The position numbers and the translations under genes were made by a program. The notes under the pieces were generated by a model. That model was given only the letters and a program-made list of their open reading frames with translations, was not told the origin of the DNA and made no database searches. A DNA stretch of 8,769 nucleotides from Pseudomonadota bacterium (GTDB lineage Bacteria > Pseudomonadota > Alphaproteobacteria > Rhizobiales > Methylopilaceae). Below, one piece after another: positions 1-6,264 of the stretch. Every line of letters begins with the position of its first letter. The first letter of the stretch is position 1. The stretch is from NCBI GenBank assembly GCA_023430145.1, contig JAEZCD010000195.1, positions 1 through 8,769 on the forward strand, read 5' to 3'.

Positions 1-23
1 GGTCTGTGCCGGGCCGCGTCAGA

Positions 24-1412
24 TCACTGCGCCGTGCGGGCCGCCGGCACTTCGGGCCGCTGGCCCATGGCGGCGGCGGTCGCCGGCACGGTGATGCGGG
101 CCGCGCCGTCGAAGCCGGTCGGCTGGCCGACCGCGACGACGAGCAGATCGCCGTCGGCGAGCAGCTTCGACGCCGCCCGCTTTATGTCGTCCTTGGTCAC
201 GGCGGCGATCAGGCCGTTGCGCTTGTTGATGTAGTCGATGCCGAGGTCGTCGACCTGCAGCGAGACGAGCTGGTCGGCGATCTTGGTCGAGGTATCGAAG
301 CGCAGCGCGAAGGAGCCGATCAGGAACTGCTTGGCCTTCGCCAGCTCCTCGTCGGTCGGGCCGTCGGTCGCCATCCGCCGCACCTCCTCGCGGATGATGC
401 CGAGCGTCTCGCCCGCCCGGTCGTTGCGGGTGGCGACGCCGCCCATCAACAGGCCGGTGTGCCTGTAGGGCGCCAGATAGGAGTAGACCGAGTAGGCGAG
501 CCCGCGCTTCTCGCGCACCTCGGTGAACAGGCGCGAGGAGAACGACCCGCCGCCGAGGATGTGGTTCAGCACGAAGGCCGGGATGAAGTCGTCATCCTTC
601 CGGAGCGGCCCGGGCCGGCCGAGGATGATCGTCGTCTGCGGCACCGGCAGCTCGACGACGCGCGGCGCGCCGGGCAGCTTGGCCGCCGTGTCGGCGACCG
701 CGACGAGCTCCGACTTGGCCGGCAGCGGGCCGAACGTCGCGTCGAGCTTCTCGCCGAGCGTCTTCGCATCGATGGCGCCGACGACGCCGATGACGAGGTT
801 GTCGCGTGCGAGCTGCCGCCTCGCGGCGGCGGCGAGGTCCTCGCGGGTGATGGCCGCGAGAGTATCGACGGTGCCGCGCACCGGCAGACCGTAGGGATGG
901 TCCGGGAACGCCGTCGCCATGAAGGCGCGGCCGGCGATGTCGCCGGGGTCGCGCGCGTCGCGGCGCAGCCGTGCCGACACCTGCGCGCGGATGCGGTCGA
1001 CGGCCTCCTGCTCGAAGCGCGGCGCGGTCAGCGCGAGGCCGAGCAGCCGAAAGCCCTCGTCCATGTTCTCGGCGAGGGTACGCATGGTGCCGGAGAACTG
1101 GTCGCGCTCGGCCCGGAAGGACAGCTCGACCGCCGTCTCCTCGAGCCGCTCCTGGAAGGCGGCGGCGTCGAGATCGCCGGCGCCCTCGTCGAGAAGGCTC
1201 GACATCATGCTCGCAAGGCCCGCCTTGCCGGCCGGGTCCTGCGAGGCGCCGCCGCGGAAGGCGAAGGCGGTGGCGACGACCGGGATCGCATGCTCCTCGA
1301 CGAGCCAGGCCTCGATGCCGCCGGGCGAGACGACGCGCTGGATCTCGGTCGCTTGTGCGGGGAGGGTGGCGGCGGCGAGGGCGACGGTCATGGCGAAAAG
1401 GGTCCGGATCAT
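24..1412 (-). CDS. M16 family peptidase-like subunit, zinc site degenerate, exported
   Basis: A 462-aa M16 (insulinase/mitochondrial processing peptidase-like) protein of about the usual length for bacterial M16B subunits. Residues 1 to about 21 form a signal peptide ending AQA, so it should act in the periplasm. Two M16 halves follow. Where a catalytic subunit has HxxEH, this protein reads GLASMMSSLLDEG (residues 65-77), so the zinc ligands are missing. The second half keeps the family's REKRGLAYSVYS element with Arg303 and Tyr307, which in M16 enzymes completes the active site of the partner. The start ATG overlaps the upstream gene's stop as ATGA (1409-1412), and a GGAG lies about 8 bases before it, suggesting translational coupling and a heterodimer with the upstream product. 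Family assignment is firm; the peptide substrate cannot be told from sequence. Confidence 0.93.
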   Translation of the reverse strand: MIRTLFAMTVALAAATLPAQATEIQRVVSPGGIEAWLVEEHAIPVVATAFAFRGGASQDPAGKAGLASMMSSLLDEGAGDLDAAAFQERLEETAVELSFRAERDQFSGTMRTLAENMDEGFRLLGLALTAPRFEQEAVDRIRAQVSARLRRDARDPGDIAGRAFMATAFPDHPYGLPVRGTVDTLAAITREDLAAAARRQLARDNLVIGVVGAIDAKTLGEKLDATFGPLPAKSELVAVADTAAKLPGAPRVVELPVPQTTIILGRPGPLRKDDDFIPAFVLNHILGGGSFSSRLFTEVREKRGLAYSVYSYLAPYRHTGLLMGGVATRNDRAGETLGIIREEVRRMATDGPTDEELAKAKQFLIGSFALRFDTSTKIADQLVSLQVDDLGIDYINKRNGLIAAVTKDDIKRAASKLLADGDLLVVAVGQPTGFDGAARITVPATAAAMGQRPEVPAARTAQ

Positions 1413-2788
1413 TGCTGCGTCTCCGTGCCCGCCGGCTGCAGCAGGCCGGTGACCGAGCGCTTGATGTCGAGCACCGAGCGGGCGACGCGCTTGACGTCGG
1501 CCTCGGTGACGGCGCGAATCTTCTGCGGCCAGGCGGCGATGTCCTCGACGGTGCCGCCGGTGGTCAGCGCGGTCCCGTACATGCGGGCGAGCGAGGACTG
1601 GTTGTCCTGCGCGTAGACCGCCTCGGCGACGAGCTTGGTCTTGGCGCGCTCGAGCTCCTTGTCCGGAATCGGCGCCTCGAGGAAGCGGCGCAGCTCGCCG
1701 TCGAGTGCCGCCTCGAGCTTGTCGAGGCCGATCTCGGGCCGCGGCGTCGCGTAGACGCCGAGCCGCGTCGTGTCGAGCGCCGAGCCCTGGTACCAGGCGC
1801 CGGCCGAGGCGGCGATGGCCTGGTCGACGACGAGGGCGCGATAGAGCCGGCTCGTCGAGCCGCCGCCGAGGACCTGCGCCAGAACCTCGAGCGCGGCGGC
1901 GTCGTCGCCCTCGGCCGTATGGTAGGACGGCGCGAGATAGGAGCGTGACAGCGAGGGCTGTGTCACCTTCTCGTCGCTGACCGCGACACGCCGGGCGGCG
2001 CGGATATCCGGCTCCGCCGGCCGGATGCGGGGGCCGGGCTCGGCCCTGCGGGCGACCTTGCCATAGGTCTCCTCGGCGAGCGCCTTCACCTCGTCGGCCG
2101 TGACGTCGCCGGCGACGATCAGGATGGCGTTGTTGGGCGTGTAGAAGCGGTCGTAGAAGGCGAGCGCGTCGGCGCGGTTCAGCGCCTTGATCTCGTGCTC
2201 CCAGCCGATGATCGGGCTGCCATAGGGATGGTTGGTGTAGAGCGTCGCCTGCATGATCTCGCCGAGTTGCGCCGAGGGGTTGCTGTCGGTGCGGCTGCGC
2301 CGCTCCTCGAGCACCACGTCACGCTCCGGCAGCACCACCGGATCGGTCAGCACGAGGCCGGCCATGCGGTCGGACTCGAACTCCATCAGGGTTTTCAGGT
2401 GCTCCTTGGCGACGCGCTGGAAATAGGCGGTGTAGTCGTAGGAGGTGAAGGCGTTCTCCTGGCCGCCGATCTCCGCGACGACGTCCGAGAAGCGCCCGGC
2501 CGGATTCTTCTCGGTGCCCTTGAACATCAGATGCTCGAGGAAATGCGCGATGCCCGAGGTGCCGGCGCTCTCGTCGGCCGAGCCGACCTTGTACCAGACC
2601 ATGTGCGTGACGACCGGTGCCCGCCGGTCGGGGATGACGACCACGTCGAGGCCGTTGGCCAGTGTGAAGTGGGAGACGGCGGGTCCCGCCGTGGCTTGCG
2701 CCGGGCTCGCCGTGGCGGGCCGCAGAGCCGGTCCGGCGAGTGCGCCGGCGAGGCCGAGAACACCCATCGCGTAGATCAAACCTCTCAT
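1409..2788 (-). CDS. Zinc-dependent M16 family peptidase, catalytic subunit, exported
   Basis: A 459-aa M16B metallopeptidase. A hydrophobic N-terminus (residues 1 to about 28, ending ATA/SPA) looks like a signal peptide. The zinc motif HFLEH is at residues 82-86 (His82, Glu85, His86), within AHFLEHLMFKGTEK. The distal glutamate is most likely Glu162 in VVLEERR, at the normal distance. The second half has LGGGSTSRLYRAL but lacks the RGLAY element found in its neighbour, so the two proteins look complementary: this one binds zinc, the other supplies Arg/Tyr. It is first in a two-gene operon, overlapping the next gene by 4 bases. AAGGTGA at 2792-2798 sits 3 bases before the ATG as a Shine-Dalgarno, and a promoter candidate lies at 2855-2883. 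It probably degrades or processes peptides in the cell envelope; the substrate is unknown. Confidence 0.95.
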   Translation of the reverse strand: MRGLIYAMGVLGLAGALAGPALRPATASPAQATAGPAVSHFTLANGLDVVVIPDRRAPVVTHMVWYKVGSADESAGTSGIAHFLEHLMFKGTEKNPAGRFSDVVAEIGGQENAFTSYDYTAYFQRVAKEHLKTLMEFESDRMAGLVLTDPVVLPERDVVLEERRSRTDSNPSAQLGEIMQATLYTNHPYGSPIIGWEHEIKALNRADALAFYDRFYTPNNAILIVAGDVTADEVKALAEETYGKVARRAEPGPRIRPAEPDIRAARRVAVSDEKVTQPSLSRSYLAPSYHTAEGDDAAALEVLAQVLGGGSTSRLYRALVVDQAIAASAGAWYQGSALDTTRLGVYATPRPEIGLDKLEAALDGELRRFLEAPIPDKELERAKTKLVAEAVYAQDNQSSLARMYGTALTTGGTVEDIAAWPQKIRAVTEADVKRVARSVLDIKRSVTGLLQPAGTETQQ

Positions 2789-2854
2789 GAATCACCTTCG
2801 GCCGGGGACATGCAAAGCGTCTCCGGCCGCGCTCGTAGCGCCCACGCGAGGCGG

Positions 2855-2883
2855 AATATAGGCAGCCGCAATAGGATCGTCAC
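2855..2883 (-). promoter_or_regulatory. Sigma70-like promoter of the M16 peptidase pair
   Basis: On the minus strand, GTGACG (2883-2878, four of six matches to TTGACA) is followed by a 17-base spacer and TATATT (2860-2855, five of six matches to TATAAT). Initiation would fall near 2848, giving a leader of about 60 bases before the ATG at 2788. The -35 box lies only a few bases beyond the hairpin at 2886-2926, so the upstream gene's terminator and this promoter are packed together. Prediction by eye only. Confidence 0.5.
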
Positions 2884-2885
2884 AG

Positions 2886-2926
2886 ACGAAAGCGCCGTCA
2901 CGTTGCCGTGACGGCGCTGCTTTCGT
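2886..2926 (-). terminator. Hairpin, probable terminator of the DUF1127 gene
   Basis: AGCGCCGTCACG (2891-2902) and CGTGACGGCGCT (2907-2918) form a perfect 12-bp stem with a TTGC loop. The flanks ACGAA and TTCGT can extend the stem past a small bulge. It lies 23 bases beyond the DUF1127 stop codon. Read on the minus strand the stem is followed by TTCGTCTGTG, a short and imperfect T-run, so this may be a weak intrinsic terminator or an mRNA-stabilising stem. No plus-strand gene ends here. Confidence 0.6.
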
Positions 2927-2948
2927 TCCGCGAAGGATGCGCGAGCGG

Positions 2949-3365
2949 TCAGGCCGCCTCGCCGCATTCGAGGAGCTTGGGCGTGGGCCGGCCTGCCGTG
3001 CCGGCCTCGCTCGGGGTCTCCCGCCGCAAATTGATCGCACTCACGGGCGGCCGCGGCTGCGGCTGCTGCCGTACGGCTCGCTGCGCTAGGCGGGCGATGC
3101 GTCGTTCGGCGGCCATCCGTTGAAGCCGGACGGTCGGGTCGTGCCAAACAGGCTCCGACCAGGCCGCTCGAAGATCGCTCCGCGTGACGCCGATGTCGGC
3201 CAGCATGCGGTCGTCCATCGCCAGGAGGTACTGCCCGGCTGCGCGACGATTCGTCCAGGCCGCGATCAGTGCATAGGCTTTCTGCACCAGACCGAAGCTC
3301 GCCGCGAAAAGGACGGCCGCGAAACGCGACCGGCCGGCGGTGAAATCGTGCTCACGGGTCGTCAT
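2949..3365 (-). CDS. DUF1127 domain protein with extended C-terminal tail
   Basis: A 138-aa basic protein. The DUF1127 core lies at about residues 36-75 and is recognised by YLLAMDDRMLADIGVTRSDL (46-65). The segment before it (about 14-37) is hydrophobic to amphipathic. The tail (about 78-138) is rich in Arg, Gln and Pro and makes the protein longer than many family members, which are often 50-100 aa. I start at the ATG at 3365 because GGAG stands 7 bases upstream; the frame stays open further 5' but that part is antisense to the LysR gene. Some DUF1127 proteins in alphaproteobacteria bind RNA or affect small-RNA turnover and phosphate or carbon metabolism; whether this one does is unknown. 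It is divergent from the LysR gene, a likely regulator. Confidence 0.85.
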   Translation of the reverse strand: MTTREHDFTAGRSRFAAVLFAASFGLVQKAYALIAAWTNRRAAGQYLLAMDDRMLADIGVTRSDLRAAWSEPVWHDPTVRLQRMAAERRIARLAQRAVRQQPQPRPPVSAINLRRETPSEAGTAGRPTPKLLECGEAA

Positions 3366-3406
3366 GGCAGTTCTCCATCTCCTGAGCGACAGCGGGTGCT
3401 CCGGTT

Positions 3407-3424
3407 CGCCGCTCCTCAGCGGCG
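3407..3424 (-). other. Hairpin in the DUF1127 leader
   Basis: CGCCGCT (3407-3413) and AGCGGCG (3418-3424) form a perfect 7-bp stem with a 4-base loop, 41 bases upstream of the DUF1127 start codon. On the minus-strand transcript the loop is GAGG, and the sequence across loop and stem reads GAGGAG, which resembles a Shine-Dalgarno sequence but has no start codon at a useful distance. It may affect leader stability or be fortuitous in GC-rich DNA. Confidence 0.35.
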
Positions 3425-3464
3425 CTATGTCCCTGTCGTCGAAGACACAAATGACCTTCCGCCA

Positions 3465-3492
3465 TTGATTAGTAAAACGAATGTTTTTAATC
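3465..3492. promoter_or_regulatory. Candidate LysR-type operator between divergent genes
   Basis: This is the most AT-rich stretch in the window. GATTA (3467-3471) and TAATC (3488-3492) are the ends of an imperfect 26-bp dyad (8 of 11 positions pair). Within it ATT (3468-3470) and AAT (3480-3482) give the T-N11-A pattern (T3469, A3481) typical of LysR-family binding sites. On the plus strand TTGATT (3465) and TTTAAT (3486) could also be -35 and -10 boxes for the LysR gene, though with a short 15-base spacer. It lies 45 bases before the LysR ATG and 100 bases before the DUF1127 ATG, fitting autoregulation plus control of DUF1127. Confidence 0.5.
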
Positions 3493-3536
3493 TCAGCCAT
3501 CAAGGGTCTTGATCGAGAGGCAGCCAGGGGCCGTCC

Positions 3537-4418
3537 ATGACCGTGATGCTCGATATCGACCAGCTGCGCACCTTCATCGCCATCGCCGACACCGGCAGCT
3601 TCACGCGGGCGTCGGAGGTGGTCCACAAGACGCAGTCGGCCGTCTCCATGCAGATGAAGCGGCTCGAGGAGCGGATCGGCAAGCCGATCTTCGCCCGCGA
3701 CGGCCGCGCCAACCGGCTGACCGACGACGGCGAGCGGCTGCTCGATTATGCCCGCCGGATCGTGAAGCTGTCCTTCGAGGCGGTGGCCGCCTTCTCGGAG
3801 GCCGAGCTCGCCGGCCGCGTCTGCCTCGGCGTGCCGGACGATTATGCCGACCGCTATCTGCCGGAGATTCTGGCGCGGTTCGCCCGCTCGCATCCGCGCG
3901 TCGAGGTCAGCGTCATCTGCGAGCCGACCTCGATGCTGACCGACCGCATTCACGACGGCGGCCTCGATCTGGCGATCATCACCCACACGCGCGAGCACGG
4001 CGCGGCCGAGATCATCCGCCAGGAGCAGCTGCTCTGGGTGACCTCGGCCCGGCATTCGGTGCACGAGGAGAACCCGCTACCGCTGGCGCTCGGGCAATTG
4101 TCGTGCTGCTGGCGCCGCGAGGCGATCCGCTCGCTCAGCGAGGTGGGCCGTGCGCATCGCGTGCTCTACACGAGCTGGAGCTCGACGGCCGTCGTGGCCG
4201 CCATCTTCGCCGGCCTCGCCGTCTCCGTGCTGCCGGAATCGGCGCTGCGGCCGGGCATGCGGGTGCTCGGCGCTTCGGACGGGTTCCCGCCGCTGCCGGC
4301 CTGCAAGATCGCGCTCCTGCGCACCCCGCACGAGCTGTCCTCGCAGGCGGACGCTCTCGCCACCCACATCGTCGCCAGCCTCGACAACCTGTCGCAGACG
4401 CTGATCGCGGCCGAGTAG
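3537..4418 (+). CDS. LysR family transcriptional regulator
   Basis: A 293-aa protein of normal LysR length. The N-terminal winged helix-turn-helix is clear: LRTFIAIADTGSFTRAS, then KTQSAVSMQMKRLEERIG (residues 10-48). A linker helix runs to about residue 90 and the co-inducer-binding domain covers about 93-285 (VCLGVPDDYADRYLPEIL; LAIITH; TAVVAAIFAGLAVSVLPESAL). The sequence resembles the LrhA-like branch of the family by eye; the inducer is unknown. Adjacent cysteines at 190-191 are notable but their role is unknown. The ATG at 3537 is chosen for AGGGG a few bases upstream; ATG 3546 is an alternative that removes three residues. It is divergent from DUF1127 and followed by DUF2093 after only 6 bases. 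Confidence 0.95.
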   Translation: MTVMLDIDQLRTFIAIADTGSFTRASEVVHKTQSAVSMQMKRLEERIGKPIFARDGRANRLTDDGERLLDYARRIVKLSFEAVAAFSEAELAGRVCLGVPDDYADRYLPEILARFARSHPRVEVSVICEPTSMLTDRIHDGGLDLAIITHTREHGAAEIIRQEQLLWVTSARHSVHEENPLPLALGQLSCCWRREAIRSLSEVGRAHRVLYTSWSSTAVVAAIFAGLAVSVLPESALRPGMRVLGASDGFPPLPACKIALLRTPHELSSQADALATHIVASLDNLSQTLIAAE

Positions 4419-4424
4419 ACCAGC

Positions 4425-4640
4425 ATGAACCGCTACGAACGCACCCCCGTACCCGGCACCGAAGCCGAGCTGCGCTATCTCGACGCCGAGTTCAAGGTGG
4501 TGCGCCCGGGCAGCTTCGTCCGCTGCGCCGTCACCCGGCAGCCGATCCCGCTCGAGGAGCTGCGCTATTGGAGCGTCGAGCGCCAGGAGCCCTATTCTGG
4601 CCCGGCGGCGGCGCTGGCCCGCATCAAGGGCGAGGGGTGA
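4425..4640 (+). CDS. DUF2093 domain protein
   Basis: A 71-aa protein matching the DUF2093 pattern over nearly its whole length: AELRYLDAEFKVVRPGSFVRC, then QPIPLEELRYWSVERQEPY and a short tail. Cys33 lies in the conserved FVRCAV segment. It has no signal peptide or membrane segment, so it is probably cytoplasmic. The family is small and largely restricted to alphaproteobacteria, with no established function. It starts 6 bases after the LysR stop with only a weak Shine-Dalgarno (GAG within GCCGAGTAG), so it may be translated from the same message. A 51-base gap separates it from the next gene, where base composition changes. Confidence 0.85.
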   Translation: MNRYERTPVPGTEAELRYLDAEFKVVRPGSFVRCAVTRQPIPLEELRYWSVERQEPYSGPAAALARIKGEG

Positions 4641-4643
4641 GGG

Positions 4644-4653
4644 CGTTCCTCGT
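4644..4653 (+). repeat. Left copy of a 10-bp inverted repeat flanking the XRE-PIN cassette
   Basis: CGTTCCTCGT at 4644-4653 is the exact reverse complement of ACGAGGAACG at 6280-6289. This copy lies 3 bases after the DUF2093 stop and 38 bases before the XRE start codon. The pair brackets the three-gene cassette. No target-site duplication is seen outside it. It could be a relic of insertion ends or coincidence. Confidence 0.35.
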
Positions 4654-4661
4654 GAGATCGG

Positions 4662-4679
4662 GCTCGCCCTGAAGCGAGC
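4662..4679 (+). promoter_or_regulatory. Short dyad upstream of the XRE gene, possible operator
   Basis: GCTCGC (4662-4667) and GCGAGC (4674-4679) form a perfect 6-bp dyad with a 6-base loop, directly before the XRE gene's Shine-Dalgarno GGAGGA (4680-4685). Small XRE antitoxins commonly repress their own operon by binding dyads overlapping the start region, and this is the clearest dyad there. There is no T-run, so it is a poor terminator. No convincing -35/-10 pair was found nearby. Confidence 0.3.
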
Positions 4680-4691
4680 GGAGGACGTGAG

Positions 4692-4979
4692 ATGAACCGG
4701 GTCGATGACCTGACGAAGGAGCTGCTCGAGCGCCCCGACGTGCGCGCTGCCTATGATGCCCTGGCCGAGGAATTCTCGATGGCCGAGGCGCTGATCCGCG
4801 CCCGCACCGAGGCGGACATGACGCAGGCTGAGGTGGCGGCCAAGATGCGAACGTCCCAATCCTATGTCGCCAAGCTCGAAGGTGGGCGTGTCAGCCCCTC
4901 GATGAAGGCCCTGCAACGATATGCGCAGGCGATAGGTGCACGGCTGAAGATCAGCCTCAAACGCGGGGCGACGCCATGA
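4692..4979 (+). CDS. XRE/Cro family helix-turn-helix protein, HigA-like antitoxin or regulator
   Basis: A 95-aa DNA-binding protein. Residues 1-30 are helical (LTKELLERPDVRAAYDALAEEF), followed by an XRE/Cro-type helix-turn-helix at about 34-85 with MTQAEVAAKM and TSQSYVAKLEGG as the turn-forming helices, ending in IGARLKISL. This layout is typical of HigA-like antitoxins paired with RelE/HigB toxins, but no RelE-like gene lies upstream; the neighbour is DUF2093. GGAGGA at 4680-4685, 6 bases before the ATG, is the best Shine-Dalgarno of the cassette. The stop overlaps the next gene's start as ATGA. It probably represses the cassette and may neutralise the PIN protein directly or with the middle protein. 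The helix-turn-helix is certain; the antitoxin role is inference. Confidence 0.9.
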   Translation: MNRVDDLTKELLERPDVRAAYDALAEEFSMAEALIRARTEADMTQAEVAAKMRTSQSYVAKLEGGRVSPSMKALQRYAQAIGARLKISLKRGATP

Positions 4980-5734
4980 ACCAGGACGACGAGAACACCT
5001 TCACCTTCTACATCGCGGCGTATTCGCCGGAGACGATTCCCATGGCACGCCTCGCCCTGTACATGCAGGCGTTCGCGGCGATGCTCGGGCATGAGCATGG
5101 TGTCCATTTCGACCATCTGAAGCCGGGAAGCACTCAGGTCGTTACGAGGGTCGAGTGGGAGGAGATACCAAAAGTCGCCGATCAGCTGGATCGCGTCCGG
5201 CGCAAGGAGGCCAGCCAGGACGCACTTCGGGCATGGGACGATATAGATCGGCTCCTCGCCGACGATAACGCAACCGGCTACATTTACGCTGGCAGCAATC
5301 AGTCGGAACAGATCATCGAATTTCCGGGGGCGAAGCGGCCGAGGCCGGTCCGCTACGGCCCGTTTACCCAGGAGGGCTCGATCGACGGCATTCTCGTCAG
5401 CGTCACAGGCGCGGACCAGACGATCCACCTGCAGCTTCAGAACGGCAGTCTCAAGTACACGGGGATAGAAACCGACCGAGAAATGGGCCGCCGACTTGGA
5501 AAGCACTTTCTAGAGCCGATCCGGCTGCACGGCAGCGGCAGGTGGCTCCGCGAGGAGGATGGACGCTGGACGCTCCGGCGCTTCAAGGTCCGGGGCTTCG
5601 ATACCCTGAAGGACGGTGCACTGGCGGAATCGCTTGAGGCGCTGCGGGGCGTACACGGTAGCCATTGGGCCGAGATGGATGATCCGCTCGCCGCGCTTGA
5701 CGAGTTGCGGGATGGGAAGGACGGCCTGCACTAA
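4976..5734 (+). CDS. Unrecognised protein between XRE and PIN genes, possible OB-like C-terminal half
   Basis: A 252-aa soluble protein with no signal peptide or membrane segment, which I cannot assign to a named family. The N-terminal part (about 8-95) holds YSPETIPMARLALYMQAFA and a helical, charged stretch. The C-terminal part (about 125-215) alternates short beta-like segments with glycines: RYGPFTQEGSIDGILVSV, HLQLQNG, FLEPIRLHGSGRWLRE, WTLRRFKVRGFDTL. That pattern resembles an OB-like beta-barrel of the kind that binds nucleic acid, but this is visual judgement only. It overlaps the XRE gene by 4 bases (ATGA) and the PIN gene by 1 base (TAATG), so all three are almost certainly co-translated. 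The start lacks a strong Shine-Dalgarno, fitting coupling. It could be an antitoxin, a toxin cofactor or a sensor for the PIN nuclease. Confidence 0.85.
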   Translation: MNQDDENTFTFYIAAYSPETIPMARLALYMQAFAAMLGHEHGVHFDHLKPGSTQVVTRVEWEEIPKVADQLDRVRRKEASQDALRAWDDIDRLLADDNATGYIYAGSNQSEQIIEFPGAKRPRPVRYGPFTQEGSIDGILVSVTGADQTIHLQLQNGSLKYTGIETDREMGRRLGKHFLEPIRLHGSGRWLREEDGRWTLRRFKVRGFDTLKDGALAESLEALRGVHGSHWAEMDDPLAALDELRDGKDGLH

Positions 5735-6264
5735 TGGTCGTCTTCGATACCTCGGTTCTGCTGCTTCTGATTCATCCGGGGGCGAAGCCTCCATTCGACG
5801 CGGAGACGAACCAGCCCGTTGAACGAGCGGCCGAGCGGGTGGCCCACCTTGCGGCCACGCTGTCCAACTCCCGAGAGAAGGTCATTGTGCCGACGCCGGT
5901 TCTCAGTGAGCTGTTGGTGCATGCCGGCGAGGCGACTGGAAAATATCTCGATATTCTGAACAATCAGGCCGCTTTCCGCATCGCCCCGTTCGATCAGAGA
6001 GCCGCCATTGAGGCGGCGATCGCCATGAAGGGTGCCCTTCAGCGTGGCGGCATTCGAGTGGATGCTACCGACCCGGCTGCGACCCGCGGCAAGGTGAAGT
6101 TCGATCGACAGATCGTTGCGATAGCGAAGGCAGAGGGCGCCTCGACCGTCTATTCGGACGATCAGGACGTTGTGAAATATGCGAAGCAGGCGGGTCTCGA
6201 AGCGTTCCGGACAATTGATCTGGGGCTGCCCCCCGAAAATCCGCAAAGCTCGCTTGACTTCTAG
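5734..6264 (+). CDS. PIN domain ribonuclease, likely toxin of the cassette
   Basis: A 176-aa PIN-fold protein. The family's acidic metal-binding residues can be placed: Asp5 in VVFDTSVLL, Glu59 in TPVLSELL, Asp124 in KFDRQIVAIAKAEGA, and Asp142/Asp143 or Asp145 in VYSDDQDV. All four positions appear intact, so it should be an active Mg2+-dependent ribonuclease. PIN proteins of this size are usually VapC-like toxins that cut tRNA, rRNA or mRNA; the RNA target here is unknown. A VapB-type antitoxin is not seen; the upstream partners are an XRE protein and a 252-aa protein. The ATG overlaps the previous stop as TAATG, with AAGGA further upstream. The gene ends 210 bases before the convergent DUF930 gene. 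Confidence 0.88.
   Translation: MVVFDTSVLLLLIHPGAKPPFDAETNQPVERAAERVAHLAATLSNSREKVIVPTPVLSELLVHAGEATGKYLDILNNQAAFRIAPFDQRAAIEAAIAMKGALQRGGIRVDATDPAATRGKVKFDRQIVAIAKAEGASTVYSDDQDVVKYAKQAGLEAFRTIDLGLPPENPQSSLDF

Noticed and set aside
6..1616. 536-aa open frame on the plus strand opposite the M16 genes
   Set aside because: It is Arg/Gly/Asp-rich with no recognisable domain and runs antisense to two clear M16 genes; long antisense frames are expected in high-GC DNA.
2195..2911. 238-aa plus-strand frame opposite the M16 catalytic subunit, running into the intergenic region
   Set aside because: No domain or ribosome binding site, and it is antisense to the zinc-motif region of a real gene.
3366..4064. 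Upstream extension of the DUF1127 frame to 371 aa
   Set aside because: The added 233 residues are antisense to the LysR coding region; a good Shine-Dalgarno precedes the internal ATG at 3365.
4569..4600. TTGGAG and TATTCT as a promoter for the XRE cassette inside DUF2093
   Set aside because: The spacer is about 19 bases and both boxes are poor matches; not enough to call.
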